Positions 1-6,187 of a DNA stretch of 13,109 bases are shown here, in pieces. The notes under the pieces were generated by a model. The model made no database searches. It was not told the DNA's origin and worked only from the letters and a program-made list of their open reading frames with translations. Source of the stretch: an uncultured Ruminococcus sp. (GTDB taxonomy: Bacteria > Bacillota > Clostridia > Oscillospirales > Ruminococcaceae); the NCBI GenBank assembly GCA_900752785.1, contig CAADWP010000053.1:1-13109 (forward strand), given 5' to 3'. The position numbers and the translations under genes are program-made. Each line of letters opens with the position of its first letter. The stretch's first letter is position 1.

Positions 1-420
1 ATGCGCAGTCAGATTTTTTGTCAGATTGCATAAAAAATTTGCAGGCAGGCTGTCGCCTGTCAAGGATTTTTTGTGTGATATGACGGAAAATATGCAAGCA
101 TATGACGTGCAAAGCCGTCAGGCGTGCTTTGTGCGGTGTTGCCTTAAGTCGAATTTTGTCATTATTGCTGTTGACATTTAAAAATCACAGTGATATAATT
201 TAATGTATAAAGTCCAAAAGAAAGGTTTTTATGCAATAACGTACATAGCTTGTATGGAAGACGTTTTCTCTTAATTATATAAAAATTCAGGGGATACGAC
301 GTATTTCAATGAGCATCTGTTCGGAATGACGAGAAAAATGTACTCCAAAGGCGCTTTCTTTTGGCATAGTTAAATCCGTTAGAACGATTGAAGCGGTTTA
401 GCCTTAAAGGAGGTTGTTTT
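1..420. other. Non-coding stretch: upstream spacer, promoter and leader of plsY
   Basis: No secure gene lies in these 420 bases. The first 170 bases hold several short dyads: a 7-bp stem with one G-U pair (44-50/55-61, loop TGTC) with a T-run at 67-72, which could be the tail of a terminator for a gene outside the window; a 14-bp palindrome ATATGCAAGCATAT (90-103) enclosed by TGACGG/CCGTCA (81-86/115-120); and CAAAGC/GCTTTG (110-115/126-131). A consensus promoter follows at 171-199, then a leader of about 215 nt without a recognised riboswitch. One frame is open from the left edge to a stop at 179-181 (59 codons), but it resembles nothing I know and overlaps the promoter. Confidence 0.6.
171..199 (+). 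promoter_or_regulatory. Sigma-A type promoter for plsY
   Basis: A perfect TTGACA (171-176) and a perfect TATAAT (194-199) are separated by exactly 17 bp. Transcription should start near 206, giving a leader of about 215 nt before the plsY start codon. No promoter of comparable quality is visible between plsY and the MATE gene, so this one may also drive the MATE gene by readthrough. Confidence 0.85.
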
Positions 421-1053
421 ATGAATATGATTTTGTGCTCTATGCTTGGTTATCTTATCGGAAACATTAATGCAGCCTATATTATATCAAAGCTAAATGG
501 ATTCGATATAAGAGAGCGAGGCTCAGGAAATGCCGGAGCGTCAAACGTCACGATCGTTATCGGCAAAAGGGCAGGAGCGTTTGCAGCGCTTTTTGATATT
601 TTCAAAGCTGTAACTGCGGCTTCGCTTGGAGCAAGTCTTTTTGCAGAAATAAAATTTGCGAAGATCCTTGCCGGTTCGTCTTGTATTCTGGGGCATATAT
701 TTCCCGTATTTATGCGTTTTCACGGAGGAAAAGGTCTCGCCTGCCTTGCGGGAGTGATACTGTCCTTTGATCCTGAGATATTCTGTTTTATGCTTCTTGC
801 GGAAATAATAATCGGATTTTCGCTTGATTACATATGTGTTGTCCCGATAACAGGCTCAGCAGTATTTACTGTAATTTATGCATTTTTTACAGGAGATTTT
901 ACCGGTACGATGCTTCTCGCTTTTGTGTCATTGATTATTCTTGTAAAGCATATTGAAAATCTGCAGCGTATTCAAAACGGTACCGAAGCTCATATAAGTT
1001 TTCTATGGAATAAGGACGGAGAGCTGGAACGTATTAAAAAGAATGGACAATAA
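421..1053 (+). CDS. plsY: PlsY-type glycerol-3-phosphate acyltransferase
   Basis: This is an integral membrane enzyme of the PlsY family, which transfers an acyl group from acyl-phosphate to glycerol-3-phosphate to make lysophosphatidate, the first step of phospholipid synthesis. All three family motifs are present: GSGNAGASN near residue 35, GHIFPVF followed by FHGGKG near residues 93-107, and KHIENLQRIQNGTE near residues 180-195. Hydrophobic segments lie between them, as in the five-helix family fold. The start is set at the ATG at 421 because AAAGGAGG (406-413) sits 7 nt upstream; an in-frame TTG at 388 has no such site. The protein has 210 residues, normal for PlsY. The gene is monocistronic or shares a transcript with the MATE gene. 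Whether it is the housekeeping copy or a paralog cannot be told from the window. Confidence 0.9.
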   Translation: MNMILCSMLGYLIGNINAAYIISKLNGFDIRERGSGNAGASNVTIVIGKRAGAFAALFDIFKAVTAASLGASLFAEIKFAKILAGSSCILGHIFPVFMRFHGGKGLACLAGVILSFDPEIFCFMLLAEIIIGFSLDYICVVPITGSAVFTVIYAFFTGDFTGTMLLAFVSLIILVKHIENLQRIQNGTEAHISFLWNKDGELERIKKNGQ

Positions 1054-1132
1054 GTTTAGAATCTGTTCAGTGTATTTTTATGCGAACACGCTCTAATTTA
1101 TAGCGCTTAAATTATGCTGCTGCTTCTGAATT

Positions 1133-1236
1133 TAAAGACAGCAGGTGATGTTCCCTGTCTTTTAAGGCGGCGAACATCTTTGATTCAGTGGGAGAACGAT
1201 CTTCCGCTGAATCGCTCTGTTTGTTGAAAACAGAGC
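1133..1236 (+). promoter_or_regulatory. Structured leader upstream of the MATE gene: pseudoknot plus two hairpins
   Basis: Three dense secondary structures lie just before the MATE ribosome binding site. Stem A pairs AAAGACAG (1134-1141) with CTGTCTTT (1155-1162). Its loop contains GATGTTC (1147-1153), which is complementary to GAACATC (1172-1178), so an H-type pseudoknot is possible. Stem B pairs 1182-1195 with 1200-1213 (14 bp with two G-U pairs, loop ACGA). Stem C pairs GCTCTGTTT (1214-1222) with AAACAGAGC (1228-1236) and ends 7 nt before the AAAAGGAG site. The layout resembles a cis-regulatory RNA, but I do not recognise a known riboswitch class. The base pairing is seen; the regulation is inferred. 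Confidence 0.45.
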
Positions 1237-1254
1237 TTTGAAAAGGAGATCTAC

Positions 1255-2619
1255 ATGAAAAGCAAAAATTATAATTTAACGACGATTCCTCTGTTTAGAG
1301 GAATTATTTTCTATACTTTGCCTATTATTCTCACGGGCGTGCTTCAGCTTCTGTTCAATGCCGCCGATCTGGTCGTAGTCGGACAGTTCTGCGGCGAACT
1401 TTCGGTTGCTGCCGTCGGCGCGACCGGACCGCTGATAAATCTTATTGTAAATTTGTTTATCGGGCTTTCCGTAGGCTCCGGCGTTACTGTTGCTCACGCT
1501 CTCGGATCCGGAAGAAATGAGGACGTACGCCGCACAGTGCATACTGCAATTCCGACAGCGCTTGCGGGAGGCGTTATTCTTACTGTTTTGGGAGTTTTTG
1601 GAGCACGTTTCTTTCTTGAGCTTATGAGCACCCCCGACGACGTTATCGGACTTTCAACTACGTATATGCGGATCTATTTTGCGGGTATTACAGCAAGCCT
1701 GTTATACAACTTTGGTTCGGCTATTCTGCGTGCGGCAGGCGATACGAAAACGCCGCTTTATTATCTTACGGCAGCAGGAATTGTAAATGTTATCCTAAAC
1801 ATAATATTCGTCCGATTTCTGAACATGAACGTTGCCGGAGTGGCTCTTGCCACAACAATTTCTCAGATACTTTCCGCCGTCATGATAATCCGATGCCTTA
1901 CAAAAAGAGACGACGCTTGCCGTCTTGATCTTAGGCGTCTGAGATTTTATCGCCGTCAGCTTATACGAATAATACAAATAGGCTTTCCGGCAGGTATTCA
2001 GGGCTCGCTTTTTTCGGTATCGAACGTTATCATCCAATCGTCGATCAATTCCTTTGGTCCTATCGCAGTCTCAGGTAATTCTGCCGCAGGAAATATTGAG
2101 GGCTTCGTTTATACGACCATGAATTCCTTTCACCAGACGGCGCTGAATTTTACAAGTCAGAACTGCGGTGCGGGAAGATATGACAGGATCAAAAAAATCA
2201 GGACGATCTGTCTGTTTTTGGTCTTTGCCGCAGGAGCTTCCACCGGTTGGCTTATTTATGCTCTGGGACGGCCGCTGCTGAAATTTTATATCCCCGATTC
2301 TCCGGAAGCAATAGAATACGGCTTAATACGTATGGCATACATTCTCATACCTTATTTTTTATGCGGACTTATGGATGTTGCTACCGGACTTATACGTGGT
2401 CTGGGTTCGTCGCTTTTGCCTATGATAATTACCGTTATCGGCGTATGCGGAATGAGAATATGCTGGATCTATTCGGTTTTTCGTATTCCTAAGTATCACA
2501 CTCTCCAAAGTCTTTATATTTCGTATACCATATCATGGTCACTGACTTTTTTAGCCGAGATAATTGTTTTTACAATTCTTTATTCAAAAGTGACCGGGGC
2601 TCAGCAGAGAAAAGAGTAA
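1255..2619 (+). CDS. MATE family efflux transporter
   Basis: This is a 454-residue polytopic membrane protein of the multidrug and toxic compound extrusion family (MatE), which exports cationic drugs or metabolites using a Na+ or H+ gradient. Two homologous halves of about six helices each are visible. The N-terminal half carries the typical early helix with FNAADLVVVGQF near residues 34-46 and AAVGATGP near residues 52-60, and the second half begins near residue 240 with GFPAGIQGSLFSVSN. The length matches the family. The start ATG follows AAAAGGAG (1240-1247) with 7 nt spacing. The gene lies 201 nt behind plsY across a structured leader and ends just before a hairpin. The substrate cannot be predicted, and a link to the downstream phosphonate genes is not shown. 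Confidence 0.92.
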   Translation: MKSKNYNLTTIPLFRGIIFYTLPIILTGVLQLLFNAADLVVVGQFCGELSVAAVGATGPLINLIVNLFIGLSVGSGVTVAHALGSGRNEDVRRTVHTAIPTALAGGVILTVLGVFGARFFLELMSTPDDVIGLSTTYMRIYFAGITASLLYNFGSAILRAAGDTKTPLYYLTAAGIVNVILNIIFVRFLNMNVAGVALATTISQILSAVMIIRCLTKRDDACRLDLRRLRFYRRQLIRIIQIGFPAGIQGSLFSVSNVIIQSSINSFGPIAVSGNSAAGNIEGFVYTTMNSFHQTALNFTSQNCGAGRYDRIKKIRTICLFLVFAAGASTGWLIYALGRPLLKFYIPDSPEAIEYGLIRMAYILIPYFLCGLMDVATGLIRGLGSSLLPMIITVIGVCGMRICWIYSVFRIPKYHTLQSLYISYTISWSLTFLAEIIVFTILYSKVTGAQQRKE

Positions 2620-2634
2620 TAAACATTAAAATAA

Positions 2635-2669
2635 AGGCAATACCGTACAAGCTATGTGCGGTGTTGCCT
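2635..2669. terminator. Probable terminator hairpin after the MATE gene
   Basis: A 15-bp stem with two G-U pairs is formed by AGGCAATACCGTACA (2635-2649) and TGTGCGGTGTTGCCT (2655-2669) around a 5-nt loop. On the plus strand it is followed by AT-rich DNA rather than a clean T-run. On the minus strand the sequence after the stem is T-rich (complement of 2620-2634). The right arm recurs exactly at 130-144. Confidence 0.5.
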
Positions 2670-2733
2670 AAAATTAAATTCCGTTATTTTTAATTGAAAA
2701 TAGTGACGGTTTTGTAATTGTTTTTATTTTTGC

Positions 2734-2762
2734 TTGACATTATTCATATAATATGATATTAT
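2734..2762 (+). promoter_or_regulatory. Promoter of the phosphonate operon
   Basis: TTGACA (2734-2739) and TATTAT (2757-2762) are spaced by 17 bp. Transcription should start near 2769, inside the left arm of the inverted repeat at 2764-2811. A second TATAAT-like string at 2747-2752 is too close to the -35 box to pair with it. Confidence 0.8.
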
Positions 2763-2763
2763 T

Positions 2764-2811
2764 AATATTGTTCAAAACAGCGATAGTTATTGCTGTGTTT
2801 TGAACAATATT
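2764..2811 (+). promoter_or_regulatory. 48-bp inverted repeat between promoter and pntC: operator or leader attenuator
   Basis: Perfect 16-bp arms, AATATTGTTCAAAACA (2764-2779) and TGTTTTGAACAATATT (2796-2811), flank a 16-nt centre that is itself nearly palindromic (CAGCGATA against TATTGCTG). Each arm contains a small dyad of the form TGTT-N3-AACA (2769-2779 and 2796-2806), with centres 27 bp apart. The repeat covers the predicted start of transcription, as an operator would. As RNA it forms one long hairpin followed at once by seven T residues (2810-2816), as in an intrinsic terminator, and then by the GAGG of the pntC ribosome binding site (2817-2820). Both readings fit the sequence. The winged-helix domain encoded by the next gene is the obvious candidate ligand. 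Confidence 0.7.
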
Positions 2812-2828
2812 TTTTTGAGGTAATTTTA

Positions 2829-3725
2829 ATGGAGAACACACTTTCACGCAAACAATTTGATATTCTTGAGATTCTTGCGGAGGAAAAGCAAATGCTTACT
2901 CAACGGATTCTTGCGGAAAAAAGCAACCATTCTCTCGGCACGGTAAATCGTGTTGTAAGGGAGCTTTCCGCCCTTGGGTACATGAATGACAAGGGAGTTA
3001 CCGAAGCGGGTATAGCTGCGCTCGAGCCGTATCGTGTAAAGCGTGCCGTGTTCATTGCGGCGGGTTTTGGCTCTCGTCTTGTACCTGTGACTCTGAATAC
3101 TCCAAAGCCGCTTGTGAGAGTAAACGGAAAGCGTATTATTGACGGTTTGATCGACGCTGTTCTTGAAGCCGGTATAAATGAGATCTATATTGTAAGAGGA
3201 TACCTTGCCGAACAGTTCGATCAGCTGCTTTATAAGTACCCGATGATAAAATTCATTGACAATCACGACTACAATTCCGCAAACAACATTTCCTCGGCAA
3301 TGTGCGCTCGTGAGCTTCTCGGCAGCGCATACGTTTTTGAAGCCGATCTGTTAATACACAATCCTAAAATTGTTCGGAAATATCACTATACGTCAAATTT
3401 TCTCGGAATAAAGAAGGCTCGCTCCGACGACTGGTGCTTTACCGCACCCGACGGAATTATAACTTCCCAGACAGTCGGCGGTCTTGACTGCTATCAGGAG
3501 GTGGGCATCTCGTTCTGGAACGATGAGGATGGAAAAAAACTTGCGGATCATATCAAATTAACCTTTGAAATGCCGGGGGGCAGGGAACGTTATTGGGATC
3601 AGGTGCCTTTTGTGTTCTTCCCCGACGAATACAAGGTCGAGATCCGCGAATGCCTTGAAACGGACATTGTAGAGATCGACACCTTTACCGAATTAAAAGA
3701 AATAGACAAAGCTTATGACGTTTAA
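2829..3725 (+). CDS. pntC: Winged-helix / CTP:2-aminoethylphosphonate cytidylyltransferase fusion (PntC-like)
   Basis: The 298-residue protein has two parts. Residues 1-65 form a MarR-like winged helix with the recognition segment SLGTVNRVVREL near 35-46. Residues 70-298 form a sugar-nucleotidyltransferase fold of the LicC/PntC type: nucleotide-binding AAGFGSRL at 77-84, PKPL at 92-95, a metal-binding acidic pair around E171/D173, and a C-terminal EIDTFTELKEID near 282-293. LicC enzymes activate phosphocholine with CTP and PntC enzymes activate 2-aminoethylphosphonate. Here the three following genes make AEP, so CMP-AEP synthesis is the better inference. The ATG at 2829 follows GAGG (2817-2820); an in-frame ATG at 2790 lies inside the inverted repeat and is unlikely. 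The HTH may bind that repeat and autoregulate the operon (inference). phnW starts 14 nt after the stop. Confidence 0.82.
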   Translation: MENTLSRKQFDILEILAEEKQMLTQRILAEKSNHSLGTVNRVVRELSALGYMNDKGVTEAGIAALEPYRVKRAVFIAAGFGSRLVPVTLNTPKPLVRVNGKRIIDGLIDAVLEAGINEIYIVRGYLAEQFDQLLYKYPMIKFIDNHDYNSANNISSAMCARELLGSAYVFEADLLIHNPKIVRKYHYTSNFLGIKKARSDDWCFTAPDGIITSQTVGGLDCYQEVGISFWNDEDGKKLADHIKLTFEMPGGRERYWDQVPFVFFPDEYKVEIRECLETDIVEIDTFTELKEIDKAYDV

Positions 3726-3739
3726 CGGAGGATAAAATT

Positions 3740-4870
3740 ATGGAAATAAAAAGAAATATTTTGCTTAATCCCGGTCCGTCAACCACTACCGATACGGTGA
3801 AAATGGCGCAGATCGTACCCGACATATGTCCGAGAGAAAAGGAATTTGGTTCGCTCATGAAAAGTCTTCGGGAGGATCTTGTACGGATAGTTCACGGAGA
3901 CCTCGAAAAGTATACTTCAGTGCTTTTCTGCGGCTCGGGTACTATAAATATTGATGTATGCATCAACTCTCTGCTTCCCGAAGGAAAAAAAGCGCTTATT
4001 GTCAACAACGGCGCATACAGCGCAAGAGCTGCCGAGGTCTGCCAATATTACGGTTTGCCGTATATCGACCTGCAATTTCCTGTAGATCAGCTTCCGGACC
4101 TTGAAATTATTGAAAAAACTCTCAAGGAAAATCCCGATATCGCCTTAGTTCATACGACTCACAACGAAACAGGAACGGGGCTCCTTAATCCTATCCGTGA
4201 AATAGGCGCGCTTGCACATAGTTACGGCGCGGTTTTCACCGTTGATACTACATCTACCTACGCAATGCGCCCTATCGACATTGAAAAGGACAATATCGAC
4301 TTCTGTATGGCTTCCGCACAAAAAGGCCTTATGGCTATGACTGGTCTTTCTTTTGTTGTGGGAAATAAGGAGATCATCGAAAAATCACGGAATTATCCGC
4401 GCCGTTCATACTACTGCAATCTCTTTTTGCAGTACGATTTCTTTGAGAAAACAGGCGAAATGCACTTCACTCCTCCTGTTCAGACCATTTACGCCGCGAT
4501 TCAGGCTCTCAAGGAATATTTTGCAGAGGGCGAGGAAGCTAAATGGGCGCGCCATACCAGAGTTTTCAACGCTATAAACAAGGGGCTGGAGGAGCTTGGC
4601 TTCCGTCAGGTAATCAAACCCGAATGGAGAGCAGGTCTTGTTTCGTCGGCAGTTTATCCCGACGACCCGAACTGGAGCTTTGAAGCGGTTCACGACTATT
4701 GCTTCGACCGCGGATTCACTATTTATCCCGGTAAGATTTCTTCCACAAACACTTTCCGTCTCTGCGCTCTCGGAGCGATCGACGAAGCTGATATTACCGA
4801 ATTTTTCAAGGTATTCCGCAGCGCTCTGGAGGAAAACGGCATTGCAGTTCCCGTAAAATATAACGATTAA
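3740..4870 (+). CDS. phnW: 2-aminoethylphosphonate aminotransferase (PhnW/AepZ type)
   Basis: This is a class V, PLP-dependent aminotransferase of 376 residues, the usual length for PhnW. It interconverts phosphonoacetaldehyde and 2-aminoethylphosphonate, in degradative operons using pyruvate as acceptor and here presumably running toward AEP. Visible features are the N-terminal LLNPGPSTTT (8-17), the cofactor-binding FCGSGT (63-68), a HNETGTGLLNP segment (141-151), VDTTSTYAMRPID (168-180), and the Schiff-base lysine in SAQKGL (K195). The gene sits 14 nt after pntC with GGAGG in the gap, and pepM begins 9 nt after its stop, so it is translated within one operon. The biosynthetic direction is inferred from the company of PEP mutase and phosphonopyruvate decarboxylase. 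Confidence 0.92.
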   Translation: MEIKRNILLNPGPSTTTDTVKMAQIVPDICPREKEFGSLMKSLREDLVRIVHGDLEKYTSVLFCGSGTINIDVCINSLLPEGKKALIVNNGAYSARAAEVCQYYGLPYIDLQFPVDQLPDLEIIEKTLKENPDIALVHTTHNETGTGLLNPIREIGALAHSYGAVFTVDTTSTYAMRPIDIEKDNIDFCMASAQKGLMAMTGLSFVVGNKEIIEKSRNYPRRSYYCNLFLQYDFFEKTGEMHFTPPVQTIYAAIQALKEYFAEGEEAKWARHTRVFNAINKGLEELGFRQVIKPEWRAGLVSSAVYPDDPNWSFEAVHDYCFDRGFTIYPGKISSTNTFRLCALGAIDEADITEFFKVFRSALEENGIAVPVKYND

Positions 4871-4879
4871 GGAGATATT

Positions 4880-6175
4880 ATGAAAACAGTTTATACCTGC
4901 TTTTGCACCGACGTCATTCACGAGGGACATCTCAATATAATCGAACAAGCCCGTAAACTCGGCAGAGTCGTCATCGGTGCGCTCAGCGACAAGGCTCTCA
5001 TTCGTTACAACAAGTTTCCCACGATCTCTCAGGAGGAACGTATCTCCCTATATAAAGCTCTTGACGGAGTTGACGAGGTCGTGCTTCAGGACAGCATGGT
5101 CTACGATGACATTATTCCCTCCTTGAAGCCTGATTACGTTTTGCACGGCGATAACTGGAAGGACGGGCCGGAAGCGGCTATAAGGGCAAACGTCCTCAGA
5201 CTTCTCGGTGAATATGGCGGCGAGCTTGTAGAAGTTCCTTACACGCGCAATGAAAATGTAAAAAAAATAGATTCGCGTCTCAGAGAAAAGCTTGCGATGC
5301 CCGAATACCGAAGAAAACGTCTCAGACAGCTTATTGATATATGTCCAATCGTCAAGACGATCGAAGCTCACAGCGGTCTTACAGGTCTTATCGCGGAAAA
5401 AACAGTGGTTGAAAATAACGGTCATCTCGACCAGTTCGACGCTATGTGGGTAAGCTCGCTCTGCGATTCCACCGCAAAGGGCAAACCCGATATCGAGCTT
5501 GTCGATATGTCCTCGCGTCTTCGCACAATTGACGATATTATGGAAGTTACCACAAAGCCTATAATTCTTGACGGCGATACGGGAGGACTTACCGAGCATT
5601 TTATCTATAATGTCAGAACGCTTGAAAGAATGGGAGTTTCAGCCGTTATTATCGAGGACAAGACCGGGCTGAAAAAGAATTCTCTTTTCGGTACGGAAGT
5701 TCAGCAGACTCAGGATTCTATCGAGAATTTCTGTGCGAAGATAAAAGCCGGAAAAAGCGTTCAGCTTACCGATGATTTTATGATAATTGCCAGAATAGAG
5801 AGTCTTATTCTTGAACAAGGCATGGAGGACGCTCTTACAAGAGCTTTCGCCTATGTCGAAGCAGGAGTTGACGGCATTATGATACACAGCCGTCGAAAAG
5901 AGCCTGACGAAATTTTTGAATTTTGCGATAGATTCCGCGAAAAGGTAAAGGATGTTCCTATTGTAGTAGTCCCGACTTCCTACAACAGCGTTACGGAGGA
6001 GGAGCTGTCGGCTCATGGCGTAAATATCGTGATCTACGCCAATCAGCTCACACGAAGCGCATTTCCTGCCATGAAAGAGACCGCGGAGGAAATACTGCGC
6101 TGTCATCGTGCAAAAGAAGCCGATTCACGTCTTATGCCGATCAAGCAGATAATCACTCTTATTGACGAGCTGTAA
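4880..6175 (+). CDS. pepM: Phosphoenolpyruvate mutase with N-terminal nucleotidyltransferase-like domain
   Basis: The 431-residue protein joins two domains. Residues about 1-140 are a cytidylyltransferase-like Rossmann domain with HEGH at 14-17 (the HxGH nucleotide-binding motif) and a GDNW motif near 90-93. The family's C-terminal ISTT/ISTS triphosphate loop is not recognisable: the matching place reads VPYTRNENVKKI (119-130). Residues about 150-431 are a PEP mutase of the isocitrate lyase superfamily, with LDGDTGG (230-236) and the mutase signature EDK-x5-NS (E259-D260-K261 and N267-S268). PEP mutase forms the C-P bond by rearranging PEP to phosphonopyruvate. This equilibrium lies far toward PEP and is pulled forward by the decarboxylase encoded next. 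Fusions of about 430 residues are known for this enzyme (aepX type). What the N-terminal domain does here is not established. Confidence 0.92.
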   Translation: MKTVYTCFCTDVIHEGHLNIIEQARKLGRVVIGALSDKALIRYNKFPTISQEERISLYKALDGVDEVVLQDSMVYDDIIPSLKPDYVLHGDNWKDGPEAAIRANVLRLLGEYGGELVEVPYTRNENVKKIDSRLREKLAMPEYRRKRLRQLIDICPIVKTIEAHSGLTGLIAEKTVVENNGHLDQFDAMWVSSLCDSTAKGKPDIELVDMSSRLRTIDDIMEVTTKPIILDGDTGGLTEHFIYNVRTLERMGVSAVIIEDKTGLKKNSLFGTEVQQTQDSIENFCAKIKAGKSVQLTDDFMIIARIESLILEQGMEDALTRAFAYVEAGVDGIMIHSRRKEPDEIFEFCDRFREKVKDVPIVVVPTSYNSVTEEELSAHGVNIVIYANQLTRSAFPAMKETAEEILRCHRAKEADSRLMPIKQIITLIDEL

Positions 6176-6187
6176 AGGAGAAAAAAT

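Noticed and set aside
2..181. Frame open from the left edge to a stop at 179-181, possibly the end of an upstream gene
   Set aside because: The 59 residues match no family I know, are rich in Cys and basic residues, and overlap a perfect promoter, so a gene end is not supported.
1134..1178. Pseudoknot with GGTGATG, superficially like a fluoride riboswitch
   Set aside because: The second stem between loop and pseudoknot strand and the conserved 3' segment of that class are missing.
1182..1213. Hairpin with an ACGA loop before the MATE gene, reminiscent of guanidine-II (mini-ykkC) riboswitch hairpins
   Set aside because: That class needs two hairpins with ACGR loops; only one is present and its closing pair is A-U, so the match is probably chance.
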